Assembly (NCBI RefSeq): GCF_003467125.1
Contig: NZ_QSFA01000004.1
Span: forward strand, 81,311 to 145,310
Reading direction: 5' to 3'
Origin: Megasphaera sp. AM44-1BH
GTDB taxonomy: Bacteria > Bacillota > Negativicutes > Veillonellales > Megasphaeraceae
DNA length: 64,000 nucleotides
Shown here: positions 1-9,770 of the stretch, piece after piece
Numbering within the stretch: position 1 is the stretch's first letter
How the letters are laid out: the number at the start of each line of letters is the position of its first letter
Made by a program: the position numbers and the translations under genes
The notes under the pieces: model-generated
Databases searched by the model: none
What the model was told of the DNA's origin: nothing
What the model saw: the letters and a program-made list of their open reading frames with translations, nothing else

Positions 1-377
1 ATAAATGTAAAAAAATAATATTTTATAGGGTGTCTTAACGCTATTGTGGCATTATGAAGTATTGGACTTTCTAAAAATATAAATAAATAAGCTAAATAAA
101 ATGCAGGGAATATAGCTATCCATCTTCTTTTGTAAAATCTCCATACAGAGTCGATTTTATTATGATGTAAATATAAGAGCGCTCCAGAAGTCAAGAAAAA
201 AACAGCAACTAGAACGCTCCCCCAACTACCAGTATAGTTAGGCAGGGAAACTAACCAATTTAAATTTTGAGCATGACATCCGAAATGAAAACAGATAATT
301 CCTAATGCAGAAGCAGCTTTAATAAAATCAAAAGCATAAATTCTCTGTTTACTTTTATTATAGCTTGAATCATTCAT
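1..377 (-). CDS. acyltransferase family 3 membrane protein, N-terminal part (runs off the left edge)
   Basis: The minus strand from an ATG at 377 reads without a stop to the window edge (about 125 codons). It begins MNDSSYNKSKQRIYAFDFIK and continues with hydrophobic segments containing FHFGCH and SGALLYLHH. The early basic stretch, the F-D-x-I-K-A motif in the first membrane helix and the His-containing end of that helix are typical of the acyltransferase 3 (OafA/WecH-like) family, which O-acetylates or O-acylates surface sugars at the inner membrane. It is oriented like the neighbouring polysaccharide genes, so decoration of the same glycan is likely (inference). The remaining roughly 60% of the protein lies outside the window, so the family call rests on the N-terminus only. 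Confidence 0.7.
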   Translation of the reverse strand, partial: MNDSSYNKSKQRIYAFDFIKAASALGIICFHFGCHAQNLNWLVSLPNYTGSWGSVLVAVFFLTSGALLYLHHNKIDSVWRFYKRRWIAIFPAFYLAYLFIFLESPILHNATIALRHPIKYYFFTF

Positions 378-540
378 TCATAAACCTCGTTTGATTACAA
401 TACAGAGTGTGTCGATATGAGCAAACTTACTTGTTATTCATTACTGTAAAAACTTTAATTATAAATTTATAAAAACACAACAATTGTAAAAAAATAGCAA
501 ATAATCTTTAAATATAAATTTTTCTACTATAAATATCATA

Positions 541-579
541 CATGCGCTTTTATTAATGAATAATTAATAAAAGCGCATG
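541..579 (-). terminator. 17-bp perfect hairpin after the acetyltransferase gene
   Basis: Positions 541-557 and 563-579 are perfectly complementary with a 5-nt loop, five bases beyond the stop codon of the minus-strand acetyltransferase gene. There is no good U-tract on the minus strand, so it may work as a weak terminator or mRNA 3'-end stabiliser rather than a classical intrinsic terminator. The rest of 378-584 is AT-rich with nothing else recognisable. Confidence 0.6.
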
Positions 580-584
580 TTATA

Positions 585-1373
585 CTACCTATTTAAGCTA
601 TTTATCCATGCATCATAGTCAGTATCTTCCCATGGCATATATTTTTTAAAAGAATATCTCCAAGGGTAAACGGGTTTTCCAGTTTTTCTATCTTTTATTT
701 TGCGAATATCGGAAATAACTTTAGCAGGATTGCCACCCACTACTTCAAATGGATTAACATTTTTTGTAACTACTGCACCAGCAGCAATTAAGCTATCGCT
801 CTCTATAACAACTCCAGGTAATATTACACTTTGAGTAGCAATAACTGCAAACTTTTTAACAGTAACACCTTTCATTACTTCAGATGGAGGTGTAGGATCA
901 TTTGTCAATACTACATACGGAAAAATCCAAACAAAATCTTCTATAGTCGATTGTTGACCAATATGTACATTACTATGCATACGTACGTAGTTGCCAATCG
1001 TACAATGTCCTTGAATATCATCTAAAGTTCCTAAACTGCAATGATGACCAATTGATGACTTTTCACGAATGGTAACGTTATGTCCGGTTGAAAAATGATT
1101 TCCAATTGTTGTATCCCCATAAATAATTGTGCCACTCCGAATTATTGAAGAGTTTCCAATTATTAATGGGTGTTTGCCTAGATCATGAGTTTGATAAAAA
1201 TCCATTTGATATTCACCAAGAATGCAATTTGCATCAATGAAGCAATCGTCGCCAATTGTTACGTTGTCTCTTATGATAACTCGGTGATCAATATAGACAT
1301 TTTTTCCAATCTTAATGTTATTTCCTAGTATGACATCATCACAAATTTTTGCTGTTTCATCTATTGTATTCAC
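585..1373 (-). CDS. left-handed beta-helix sugar N-acetyltransferase (QdtC/FdtC-like)
   Basis: This 262-residue protein consists almost entirely of imperfect hexapeptide repeats ([LIV]-G-x4), for example NNIKIGKNVYIDHR and NVTIGDDCFIDANC, which form the left-handed parallel beta helix of LpxA-like acyltransferases. The C-terminus carries the conserved PGVVIESDSLIAAGAVV and VVGGNPAKVI stretches. It lies directly downstream of a DegT-type aminotransferase and a WxcM/FdtA-type ketoisomerase, the gene set for dTDP-3-acetamido-3,6-dideoxyhexose. The expected reaction is acetyl-CoA-dependent N-acetylation of the 3-amino sugar nucleotide. Its length is closer to my recollection of QdtC (Qui3NAc pathway) than of the shorter FdtC (Fuc3NAc pathway), but the product stereochemistry cannot be decided from sequence alone. 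Confidence 0.8.
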   Translation of the reverse strand: MNTIDETAKICDDVILGNNIKIGKNVYIDHRVIIRDNVTIGDDCFIDANCILGEYQMDFYQTHDLGKHPLIIGNSSIIRSGTIIYGDTTIGNHFSTGHNVTIREKSSIGHHCSLGTLDDIQGHCTIGNYVRMHSNVHIGQQSTIEDFVWIFPYVVLTNDPTPPSEVMKGVTVKKFAVIATQSVILPGVVIESDSLIAAGAVVTKNVNPFEVVGGNPAKVISDIRKIKDRKTGKPVYPWRYSFKKYMPWEDTDYDAWINSLNR

Positions 1374-1391
1374 GATTCTTCTCCTTGATTT

Positions 1392-2492
1392 TTATTTATT
1401 AAAACTATTTATCATTTTTATTACATAAGAAACCTGGTCATCTGTCATGCCATAAAACATAGGAATGCTTAATTCAGTCGAACTAATTTCTTCTGCAATC
1501 GGCAAATCACCTTTTTTTATATTTAAATTACTATAAGCTTTTTGCAAATGCATTGGAATGGGATAGTGTTTATTGGTTCCTATACCTTTATCGTTCAAAT
1601 ATTTTTCTAATTCGTCTCTTTTAGCACAGCGAATAGCAAAGATATGCCAAACAGGATTAACGTTTTCTATTACATGAGGTAAAATAACTTGAGGATTATT
1701 TATTTCATTAATATATCTGCTAGCAATGCGTTGACGTTCTTTATTCATACGGTCTAAATGTGGTAATTTTACACTTAAGAAAGCTGCCTGTAATTCATCC
1801 AATCTGCTGTTATTTCCTTGATAAATATGGTGATATTTATAATCTGATCCATAATTTCCCAATGCTCGTACTTTAGAAGCAGTTATTTTGTCATTCGTAA
1901 CTATGGCACCCGCATCGCCAAGGGCTCCTAAATTCTTTCCAGGATAGAAGCTGAATCCCGCTGCATTACCGAATGTACCCACTTTCTTATTTTTATAAGT
2001 AGCTCCATGTGCCTGTGCACAATCTTCTACTAAAAGTAGATGATATTTTTGAACTATTTCTAGAATAGGATCCATGTCACATGGTTGTCCATATAAATGA
2101 ACTATAATTATTGCTTTAGTATGGGATGTAATTTTACTTTCAATTTCATTAGGATTGATATTAAATGTATTAATATCTGGTTCAACAAAAACTGGTTTAG
2201 CACCTGAATATGTAACTGCTAAAGCAGTAGCAATAAAAGTATTAGAGGGTACTAAAACTTCATCCCCTTCTTTGATACCTAAAGCTTTTAGGCTCAACAT
2301 TAGGGCATCTAATCCGGTTCCACAACCTATACAGTAATTTATGTTTAAATATTTGGCAAAGGCAGTTTCAAATTGTTCATCTTCTTTTCCCTCAATATAC
2401 CAACTAGAATCAAAAACTCTTTCAAAAGCTCGATGAATATCATCATTTAATTCATGTTCCATAGGTAAAAACGAGACAAATGGTACTTTCAT
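1392..2492 (-). CDS. DegT/DnrJ/EryC1-family sugar-nucleotide 3-aminotransferase (QdtB/FdtB-like)
   Basis: A 366-residue PLP-dependent aminotransferase of the DegT/DnrJ/EryC1/StrS family. Family features visible: the N-terminal [19 protein letters not shown] segment, the [15 protein letters not shown] motif, [11 protein letters not shown] (PLP-contacting Asp), and [19 protein letters not shown], whose Lys forms the Schiff base. The expected reaction converts a dTDP-6-deoxy-hex-3-ulose into the 3-amino sugar using glutamate. Upstream lies the 3,4-ketoisomerase that would supply the substrate and downstream the N-acetyltransferase, spaced as an operon. The glucose-1-phosphate thymidylyltransferase and 4,6-dehydratase (RmlA, RmlB) needed earlier in the pathway are not in this window. 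Confidence 0.88.
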   Translation of the reverse strand: MKVPFVSFLPMEHELNDDIHRAFERVFDSSWYIEGKEDEQFETAFAKYLNINYCIGCGTGLDALMLSLKALGIKEGDEVLVPSNTFIATALAVTYSGAKPVFVEPDINTFNINPNEIESKITSHTKAIIIVHLYGQPCDMDPILEIVQKYHLLLVEDCAQAHGATYKNKKVGTFGNAAGFSFYPGKNLGALGDAGAIVTNDKITASKVRALGNYGSDYKYHHIYQGNNSRLDELQAAFLSVKLPHLDRMNKERQRIASRYINEINNPQVILPHVIENVNPVWHIFAIRCAKRDELEKYLNDKGIGTNKHYPIPMHLQKAYSNLNIKKGDLPIAEEISSTELSIPMFYGMTDDQVSYVIKMINSFNK

Positions 2493-2517
2493 TTTAAAAT
2501 CCCCACTTTCAATAAAA

Positions 2518-2931
2518 TTATTTTTTATGTATAAATTTTAAAAATTCATCATATTGTCGGATATAATCTGATTCATCGTATAATTTTGATGCTAAAACTA
2601 ATAGAACCGCACCATTCGTGAAGTCAAACATTTCTCTCCAAATGGCATTTGAGATATACAATCCTTTATCCGGCTTATCTAATGTAACAGTTTTTCGCTT
2701 GGTACCATTGTCTAGTAAAATCTTACATTCGCCATGAACACAAATTAAAACCTGCTCTAATGACTTATGGGCATGTTTTCCTCTAATGACATTATTTTTT
2801 GTATCAAATATATAGTAGATTCTCTTAATATTAAAAGGTATATCCTTGTTCTCCTCTAAAGCTATTAATCCCCCCCTATTATCTCCGTGAATTTTAAAGT
2901 CCAATAATTTAATAGTTTTATTATCAGTCAT
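2518..2931 (-). CDS. WxcM-like sugar-nucleotide 3,4-ketoisomerase (FdtA/QdtA-like cupin)
   Basis: From the ATG at 2931 the product is 137 residues, [20 protein letters not shown] onward, matching the compact single-domain cupin ketoisomerases FdtA/QdtA. The diagnostic stretch [18 protein letters not shown] holds the catalytic histidines. Longer in-frame starts exist at 2985 and 2940, but AAAGGG lies about 10 nt before the 2931 ATG, and the resulting 8-nt overlap with the upstream glycosyltransferase stop suggests translational coupling. The reaction is isomerisation of dTDP-4-keto-6-deoxyglucose to the 3-keto isomer. FdtA gives the galacto and QdtA the gluco product; I cannot tell which here. 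Confidence 0.85.
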   Translation of the reverse strand: MTDNKTIKLLDFKIHGDNRGGLIALEENKDIPFNIKRIYYIFDTKNNVIRGKHAHKSLEQVLICVHGECKILLDNGTKRKTVTLDKPDKGLYISNAIWREMFDFTNGAVLLVLASKLYDESDYIRQYDEFLKFIHKK

Positions 2932-3907
2932 TTGATTCATCCCTTTCATTTGTATTAAATTTACCAGTTTCCATAAAAAAATCAAGATAATTAAAATTAT
3001 ATTTTGTACTTAGTATTGAGCACATTACGTCATCATTTATATAATTCCATATTTTTTCACAACCTACTTCATGAACAGATTTTATAGATTGCTTTAACAG
3101 TAAAAAAGACTTTTCAATCTCAAAGCATCTCTTATCGTTCATTGATGCAACTGAAAACTGATTAGGAAAAATCTCATGAAGCAGCTCCCAAGTCATATTA
3201 TTCAATATATTTTTATAAATCATCTTCATTTCAAATTCCATGCGTCCATTATTATTTTTTGATGAAATATTATTGGCATGCCTTCGATATTTAATTAATC
3301 TCTTATTAATAATGGGCATATCATATTTTTTTGACAAACTTAACCAGCATGCAAAATCCTGAAGCTGTAGCGATGAGATAAGAAAGGGATTTTTTTCCTC
3401 GATGATATCCTTTTGAAAAAAAGCTGTAGGCGCACAAAAATAATTTCCTTTTTCAAATAACCTTTTGAACACTTTTCTATTTGAGAAAGAATGATCTGAA
3501 AAAAATACAGGAAAATCTTCATCAGGAATAATATTATCTTCATCATCAATTATTATAGGAAGACCAAAACAAATCTTATAATTAAATGAATTGGCAAATT
3601 CATATTGAACCTGTAAACGATCTGGCAGTGAAATATCATCTCCTGACATTAATGCAATCCATGCTCCCTTAGCCAATGAAATCCCAACATTGGAAGCACT
3701 ACTTGGCCCTTCATTTTGTTTAAATACCTTTTTAATTCTAGAATCTGAGTATTGGTCGATTTTTCTTTTTGTATCGTCTATCGAACCATCGTCTACGATA
3801 ATTAATTCAAAATTATTAAATGATTGGCTTAAAATACTATCTATTGCTTTTTTTATAAATTTTCCCTGGTTATAAGTTGTTAAAACAACAGATATATCTG
3901 GTAACAT
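2924..3907 (-). CDS. family 2 glycosyltransferase
   Basis: A 327-residue GT-A-fold glycosyltransferase starting MLPDISVVLTTYNQGKFIKK. The N-terminal 110 residues carry the GT2 signature: SVVLTTYNQG, IIVDDGSIDDT (nucleotide-binding Asp residues) and SGDDISLPDRL, the metal-binding DxD-like position. The C-terminal half is less conserved and probably determines acceptor choice. It sits between the GT61 gene and the ketoisomerase in one minus-strand run and overlaps the latter by 8 nt. It presumably adds one sugar to the repeat unit or terminal oligosaccharide at the cytoplasmic face. Donor and linkage cannot be predicted. Confidence 0.85.
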   Translation of the reverse strand: MLPDISVVLTTYNQGKFIKKAIDSILSQSFNNFELIIVDDGSIDDTKRKIDQYSDSRIKKVFKQNEGPSSASNVGISLAKGAWIALMSGDDISLPDRLQVQYEFANSFNYKICFGLPIIIDDEDNIIPDEDFPVFFSDHSFSNRKVFKRLFEKGNYFCAPTAFFQKDIIEEKNPFLISSLQLQDFACWLSLSKKYDMPIINKRLIKYRRHANNISSKNNNGRMEFEMKMIYKNILNNMTWELLHEIFPNQFSVASMNDKRCFEIEKSFLLLKQSIKSVHEVGCEKIWNYINDDVMCSILSTKYNFNYLDFFMETGKFNTNERDESND

Positions 3908-5659
3908 TTAGCTATTTTCCTCCAATTTATCCAATAATTTTTCCAATTCAGGAATGTCAATGACAAAATCATCATGTAAATCTTCTCGATGATATGCCCG
4001 GTGTCCAAAAAATTCAATCAAATGTATATTGCAGATATCAGCTAATTGACTCCATAAGTCAACATTGTGCCCATTGTATATCTGAGGCAATTCTTGTGGA
4101 TGGTTTGAAAAAAGGACAACATATATAGAATTTTTTGGAGAAAGAATCATGTTTGTCATAGTTGCTCCCGTAGGCGACACAACAATTTTAGCTTGAGCAA
4201 AAATTGTTTGTTGATATTCAAATGATACTCCCGCTAAGTCTATGACTTCAAATCCTCTTTTTAGCATGCAAATCTCAACTTGTTCCTCGTTTAAGACTTT
4301 TCGATATGTACCACTTCTCCGCGTCAAATAAATTTTTCGGGATGGGGACAGGGGATTTGTTGATAATTGTAATAATTCTTTGACTTTCTTTATATAAATT
4401 GGATTGAGTATAATATCAGTACCGATTTTTGTATCCCCATGATATCTATCTAATATTCGTGATAAATCTGAAGGTAAGACAAGCTTTTTTACTTTATAAA
4501 TTTCATTTTCTTCTAATTCAATTATTTTCTTATTATTTTTTAATTGAGACAGCAGCACATGCAATGCGCATTTAAAATTATAATGAATTTTTTTTGGTAT
4601 TAATAAAGGGAAATCTCTATAAATTTCTTCATGTTCTAATGCGAATACAACCATTGGCAAAGTTTCATTTAGCCAATGAAAGTAGTTGTTGTCATGATCA
4701 CATGATATTAATATGCCCTTGTCTATTACATTGTTCTTTTTTTTAGTGACATTAAACAATAATCCCTTTATTTCCTCATTGTCATATACTCTTTCTAATA
4801 TTTGCCATCTTTTTACACCATAGTCTGAAGAAGTAAATTCGGATAATTCATCATGAAATATTATGTTATCCTTATATATATAACGTGATCCACCTATAAC
4901 ACAAACATCTTTATATAAGTTAATATATTCTCTGGGGTAAGTGAAAGAACTGTCGGTCAGTCCATTATAATTATTATTCTTCTTGTATAATGTTTTCCCA
5001 TGATTATATGCATAATCGATTTTAACAACTTTTTTCTTCAGTTGACTAATATATACACTGTCTTTAGTCATCATTTCAAAAAGTTCTACAGCTTTTACTA
5101 TATTATTATCGTTTAAAGCTTCTCTTATCTTACATAATTGTACCTGACATTCCTGATCTTTGAAGATAGATGGATTAATAAAAACAGAATCTCCTACATG
5201 TAAAGAATCTGACAGAATCGGAGAACATATTTTTCCTTCTTTTATCCCAACATTTACATAATATTCCAATGAAGTTTGGCCTTTTGGTATAGATTGAGAA
5301 TATTTTTTATAAACAAAAAATGTATCAAAGAGAGGATGTGGAATTCGATATTCTTTATCTCCAAACAATATAAAATGAATTAACGGATTAATGAAAGAAC
5401 AATTTATATCTGGATATTTAGATGTATAAAATTTACAATCGAAAAGAGGACAGGGAGATAATCCTTCTTTATATCCATGTCTTACAAAGTGCCATAATGG
5501 TTTATCGATGTGAAAAAGATCCTCTCTTTGACATCGATAATAATTATTATCAAACAAATTTGTTAATTTAATAATATAATATGCTACAACTTCTGAAAAC
5601 AAAGTAAGATGCATCTTGTGAAAAAATTTAAATAATGAGTAAAGTGCATATCGTCTCAA
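3908..5659 (-). CDS. family 61 (DUF563-type) glycosyltransferase with N-terminal repeat region
   Basis: A 583-residue protein in two parts. Residues ~40-140 contain two similar units (WHFVRHGYKEGLSPCPLFD and LIHFILFGDKEYRIPHPLFD), a motif often seen at the start of large polysaccharide glycosyltransferases. The C-terminal ~300 residues match GT61/DUF563: SCDHDNNYFHWLNETLPMVV, SRKIYLTRRSGTYRK and the late VVSPTGATMTNMILSP segment. GT61 members add xylose, GlcNAc or other sugars to surface glycans. It begins 40 nt after the large GT4 gene and its stop abuts the GT2 start (3907), so the three are probably co-transcribed. AT-rich codon use matches the rest of the cluster. Confidence 0.78.
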   Translation of the reverse strand: MRRYALYSLFKFFHKMHLTLFSEVVAYYIIKLTNLFDNNYYRCQREDLFHIDKPLWHFVRHGYKEGLSPCPLFDCKFYTSKYPDINCSFINPLIHFILFGDKEYRIPHPLFDTFFVYKKYSQSIPKGQTSLEYYVNVGIKEGKICSPILSDSLHVGDSVFINPSIFKDQECQVQLCKIREALNDNNIVKAVELFEMMTKDSVYISQLKKKVVKIDYAYNHGKTLYKKNNNYNGLTDSSFTYPREYINLYKDVCVIGGSRYIYKDNIIFHDELSEFTSSDYGVKRWQILERVYDNEEIKGLLFNVTKKKNNVIDKGILISCDHDNNYFHWLNETLPMVVFALEHEEIYRDFPLLIPKKIHYNFKCALHVLLSQLKNNKKIIELEENEIYKVKKLVLPSDLSRILDRYHGDTKIGTDIILNPIYIKKVKELLQLSTNPLSPSRKIYLTRRSGTYRKVLNEEQVEICMLKRGFEVIDLAGVSFEYQQTIFAQAKIVVSPTGATMTNMILSPKNSIYVVLFSNHPQELPQIYNGHNVDLWSQLADICNIHLIEFFGHRAYHREDLHDDFVIDIPELEKLLDKLEENS

Positions 5660-5699
5660 CTAATTCACCTCAAGCTTTAACCAGTTATTGAATTACTAA

Positions 5700-8210
5700 T
5701 TAATTTATCCTCATATACATTTCAATTAATTCTTCAGCTTGTTCCTTGTAGCTTCTAATATCTCCATAATTTTGAGTCTTATAATTTATATATTTACTAG
5801 AATTTTGTAAAATTTCTTCAATAGCATTTTTCAATGCTTTCAAATTACCTCTAGGAACAATTGTACCATTTTCTCCATTTACAACAGCTTCAGCAGGTCC
5901 ACCACAGTCACTGACGATAACAAAGCAATCGGAACTAATAGCTTCTCTAACAGTAAGTCCAAAACTTTCATACCCAAGTGATGGGAATAATAATACATCA
6001 ACATCTTTATAAAGCTGTTTCATTTGCTCTCTATTTTGACGTCCTAAAATTTTAATTCGATCTTTAGGCCATTTTGTTTTTGGTGAGCCAAAGGGCATGA
6101 TAAGAACAAGTTCCCAATCATAATCTAATAACTTCATTAGAGCCTGGTAAATTAGATTGAATCCTTTTACTTTGGCCTCCCCAGCTACAAATAAAAATTT
6201 AATTTTTGTTCTGGATTCTCTATGATTCTTTCCGTCAAAATTCTCTATGCCATTTTTATTAACCAAATATTGAAATGTTGGAATCAATTCTTGCATTGTT
6301 TTTTGTGCATAAAAAGACGGCACATATAGTTGGGCAGCATTTTTAAGCAGTTTAAATAAATAATTTCTTCTTGTAGCAATCCAATCAGCATTTAAGTGGC
6401 ATCTATTTTCACAAATATCTATAGAATCTCCATATTGAATACAGTGATTGCCTTCATCATCCACCATAAACAATTTAGGACAAAGAGCCCAACTATCATG
6501 CAATGTCATAACATATGGAATATTATTTTCTGAACAAATTTTACCTATACCATAGCCAAATCCCTGTACAGCATGTAAATGCACAATGTCTGGCTTGACA
6601 GTTTTAAGCGTTAATCGAAATGCATCATCAATAATTGGGTTGTCAATTTCAGTAAACTCATTCAGATTGGCTGAGCAAGAATAAACCATGCTTCCATGTG
6701 ACTTATATTTGCGTATAGTTCCTATGCCCGCGGGATCTGATTGATGAATGGTAAAAACAGAGACAGCAGCAATAGTATTTTCTATCTTAGCCATTTCTTC
6801 AGCAATATTTTCTACAACTATAGTTGCCCCACCTAATGAGTTTAATCCAAAATATAAATTAACTTGTAATATATTTAATTGAGAATTATTTTTTTTGTCA
6901 TAATCAATCAAAGGGATTTTACATTTTCGTAATATTTCCTCCATAGTCTTTGTTTGTTTTTGAATTCCATATAAAGATTTACAACTTTGGAATGCATTTT
7001 TTGCTAATTCGTTTCTTAGGTTTTTATCAAGTACTAACTTTTCTATTTTTGTATACCATTCATTATAATTATTTTTCGCCAAAAAGCCATTTTTACCATC
7101 TACTATAACATTATTAAATTCAATTAAATCAGAAGCTACTGACGGTATATTTAAAATTGAAGCTTCTATAAATTTAATATTGCTTTTACAATTGTTAAAA
7201 AAAGTATCTGTTAATGGCATTAATGCAATGTCGTATTTTGCAATTTCTCTAAAATAATTTTTTGCAGATAATCTTGAAATACGGTGTATTTGATTCTTAT
7301 ATTGCATAAAAACTGGATTTAATGTTAGTTGTCCTATTACATATAAATGTACGTTAGGATATCGCTTTAAAATATCAGATATTGCCAAGTGAATCATATC
7401 AAAGTCTGCATCATGCGTATTACTTCCAGCTCCATAAAAAATACGAATATCTTTTTTAGTAAAATTCTTTTTAGTAGTTCTAAATTTAAAAATATCCTTA
7501 ACCATTCCATTCTGTAGTAAAAAAGATTTTTTTTGTTCGTTAATGCTGTTATATACATCTAAAATTTGTTTTGTACTAGTTAAAAATACATCTGCATGAA
7601 GGATAGCTTCTCTATAATATTGCGCTCCTTCTAATAATTGTTTTAATTGTAAATGATTAAGTTTAATTTTAGCTTGTTTTAAATACTTTTTATACAGCGG
7701 AATATCAAAAATTAAATCATCAATATCATAAAATTTCGTTAAATGAAGTCGGTCAGCTTCTTTATAATAGTCGGCAACTATCGAAGTATATGGTACTCGA
7801 TAAAAAATAACATAATCAGCAATTTGAAGATAGCTAATAGCTTCACTTTGCTCATGCCAATCAATAATATATACAGTATATCCTAGATTTTCTAAAATTA
7901 TTTTTTTATTATCAACCCTATACATCTTACATTGAGGGATAGATAATTCTGCTATAATAACAGCTACATGATTTTTAGGCGCACAATCGAGTTTAGGCCA
8001 GCATGTTTCGACCAATTGTTGATTTCGATAAAAATCTTTTCGATGTTTATATTTTTTTGCTTTTTTCCCGAAATGATATAGCAAGTTAAAAGATAGTATT
8101 ACCATTTTTCTTAAAGAAGTACGGGGACCATTTAAGAAAACGGATAGTGCAGTTACAGCTTGTGGATCGTAAATAGATAACTTTTTTATTTTTTTGATTT
8201 TCTCAAACAT
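5700..8210 (-). CDS. two-domain family 4 glycosyltransferase
   Basis: An 836-residue protein containing two GT-B glycosyltransferase units. The first (about residues 100-430) includes DIDDLIFDIPLYKKYLKQ and a C-terminal lobe around IKFIEASILNIPSVASDL, the EX7E-like region. The second (about 445-836) starts LNILQVNLYFGLNSLGGATI, includes VHLHAVQGFGYGIGKIC and PYVMTLHDSWALCPKLF, and ends with the donor-binding stretch LLFPSLGYESFGLTVREAIS, typical of GT4. Such double enzymes often build alternating or consecutive linkages. It lies directly after the wzt-like ATPase, as in ABC-dependent O-antigen or capsule loci. Donor and acceptor are not predictable. Confidence 0.8.
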   Translation of the reverse strand: MFEKIKKIKKLSIYDPQAVTALSVFLNGPRTSLRKMVILSFNLLYHFGKKAKKYKHRKDFYRNQQLVETCWPKLDCAPKNHVAVIIAELSIPQCKMYRVDNKKIILENLGYTVYIIDWHEQSEAISYLQIADYVIFYRVPYTSIVADYYKEADRLHLTKFYDIDDLIFDIPLYKKYLKQAKIKLNHLQLKQLLEGAQYYREAILHADVFLTSTKQILDVYNSINEQKKSFLLQNGMVKDIFKFRTTKKNFTKKDIRIFYGAGSNTHDADFDMIHLAISDILKRYPNVHLYVIGQLTLNPVFMQYKNQIHRISRLSAKNYFREIAKYDIALMPLTDTFFNNCKSNIKFIEASILNIPSVASDLIEFNNVIVDGKNGFLAKNNYNEWYTKIEKLVLDKNLRNELAKNAFQSCKSLYGIQKQTKTMEEILRKCKIPLIDYDKKNNSQLNILQVNLYFGLNSLGGATIVVENIAEEMAKIENTIAAVSVFTIHQSDPAGIGTIRKYKSHGSMVYSCSANLNEFTEIDNPIIDDAFRLTLKTVKPDIVHLHAVQGFGYGIGKICSENNIPYVMTLHDSWALCPKLFMVDDEGNHCIQYGDSIDICENRCHLNADWIATRRNYLFKLLKNAAQLYVPSFYAQKTMQELIPTFQYLVNKNGIENFDGKNHRESRTKIKFLFVAGEAKVKGFNLIYQALMKLLDYDWELVLIMPFGSPKTKWPKDRIKILGRQNREQMKQLYKDVDVLLFPSLGYESFGLTVREAISSDCFVIVSDCGGPAEAVVNGENGTIVPRGNLKALKNAIEEILQNSSKYINYKTQNYGDIRSYKEQAEELIEMYMRIN

Positions 8211-8227
8211 TAGAAGCTCCTCATCAA

Positions 8228-8965
8228 TTATCCAATACTAGAGAGATAATGCTCTACTGCCACTTCACTATCTCCTACAAACATTAAATGTCCTTTGTTA
8301 ATCCAGGCAGCATGACGACAGATTTTTTTTACCATTGATTCATCATGTGAAACTAAAATTACAGTTGTTCCTCCACTCATCATTTCTTCCATTCTTTTTG
8401 AGCATTTTTCCTGAAAAGAGTGATCACCAACAGACAAGATTTCATCTACAATCAGAATATCTGGTTTTACGAGGGTAGCAATGGAAAAACCTAACCGTGC
8501 CATCATGCCACTTGAATAATTTTTTACAGGGACATCTTCAAAATCTTTTAACTCACTGAAATCCATGATTTCGTCATACTTTTCTTCCATCATTTTTTTA
8601 CTATGACCAAGGATAGCACCATTTAGAAACACATTTTCTCTGCCACTGAGATCCATATCAAATCCAGCTCCTAATTCAATGAGGGGAGCAAGACTGCCAT
8701 TTAATGTTACGGTACCGTAGGTAGGTGTCAATACGCCACTAATAATTTTTAATAAGGTACTTTTACCGCTGCCGTTTGATCCAATCAGAGCAAACGAATC
8801 TCCTTTGGGGATAGTTAGAGAAATATCTTTTAACGCCCAAAATTCATCGAACGATACACCTTTTCCCTTTAATTTTCTAACGACCCATTCTTTTATATTA
8901 TCTACTCGTTCTTTTGCTAAGTTAAAACGCATAGACACGTCTTTTATTTCTACTGCATTCTCCAT
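8228..8965 (-). CDS. wzt: polysaccharide ABC exporter, ATP-binding subunit (Wzt/KpsT-like)
   Basis: A 245-residue ABC ATPase of the O-antigen/teichoic-acid export type. Walker A is GSNGSGKST, the signature is NYSSGMMARL, Walker B is PDILIVDEIL and the switch His lies in VSHDESM. The family-specific GAGFDMDLSGRENVFLNGAILG segment is present. It ends shortly after the nucleotide-binding domain, so it lacks the C-terminal carbohydrate-recognition domain of O9a-type Wzt. Glycan export here probably does not require a matching end cap. It pairs with the permease gene 17 nt upstream. Confidence 0.92.
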   Translation of the reverse strand: MENAVEIKDVSMRFNLAKERVDNIKEWVVRKLKGKGVSFDEFWALKDISLTIPKGDSFALIGSNGSGKSTLLKIISGVLTPTYGTVTLNGSLAPLIELGAGFDMDLSGRENVFLNGAILGHSKKMMEEKYDEIMDFSELKDFEDVPVKNYSSGMMARLGFSIATLVKPDILIVDEILSVGDHSFQEKCSKRMEEMMSGGTTVILVSHDESMVKKICRHAAWINKGHLMFVGDSEVAVEHYLSSIG

Positions 8966-8982
8966 GGCTATCCTCGCTCAAA

Positions 8983-9762
8983 TCAAATATAAAGTATAAA
9001 ATTCTTCTGATGTTTTTCAAAAACCCACATGCCTACGGCTAAAAAGCCAAGTGAGCAAGCTATACATAGTAAATTTTCTTCCCATGTTGGCCATTTACCA
9101 TAAAGCAATATATCTCTCAGAAATTCTATGTAATCGTATAATGGGTTAAAAATCATCCATGATTTTAACCATTCTGGCAAAATCGAGGTGGGATAAAAAA
9201 TAGGCGTCAAAAAGTTCAATGCTGATAAAAATACCCCGTAGAGATGTTTTATATCGCGAAAATATACAACTGACACGGCTAAAATCAGGCTGACACCTAG
9301 TGAGAAAATCAACATATATATAAAAACAACAGGTAATAAAATCAACGTAATGTGGAAACTGGTGCTAGTAACTACCATGACAATAAATAATGCCAATAAT
9401 GAAAAGAGTAATGTTGTGAACGTAGATAATACTCTGGATAAAGGAAAAATATATTTAGGAAGGTATACTTTCTTAATTAGGGCTGCTCCATTTAATATTG
9501 AATCCATTGCCATCGTCGTTGATTCACTATAAAAATTGAATAGTAATTGCCCTGTCAATAAATATACTGGATAATTAGGAATATCAAAACGAAAAACTGT
9601 AGAGAACACTACGGTAAGTACTAACATCATTAACAAAGGATTTAATACACTCCACAAATAGCCAAGAACAGATCGGCGATATTTGATTTTTAAGTCACGA
9701 ATGACCAGTTCTTCTAACAACCATTTATATTTAAATAAATTATTTTTTAAAATCCAGTTCAT
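8983..9762 (-). CDS. wzm: polysaccharide ABC exporter, permease subunit (Wzm/TagG-like)
   Basis: An integral membrane ABC-2 permease with about six helices. LVIRDLKIKYRRSVLGYLWS near the N-terminus is the hallmark of the Wzm/KpsM/TagG group. I place the start at the ATG at 9762 (MNWILKNNLFKYK). A strong AGGTGG lies 5 nt upstream of it, whereas the ATG at 9789 lies inside the preceding gene without a ribosome site. That leaves 8 nt between the upstream stop and this start. Product: 259 residues. With Wzt it moves the undecaprenyl-linked glycan across the inner membrane. Confidence 0.92.
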   Translation of the reverse strand: MNWILKNNLFKYKWLLEELVIRDLKIKYRRSVLGYLWSVLNPLLMMLVLTVVFSTVFRFDIPNYPVYLLTGQLLFNFYSESTTMAMDSILNGAALIKKVYLPKYIFPLSRVLSTFTTLLFSLLALFIVMVVTSTSFHITLILLPVVFIYMLIFSLGVSLILAVSVVYFRDIKHLYGVFLSALNFLTPIFYPTSILPEWLKSWMIFNPLYDYIEFLRDILLYGKWPTWEENLLCIACSLGFLAVGMWVFEKHQKNFILYI

Positions 9763-9770
9763 GATCCACC

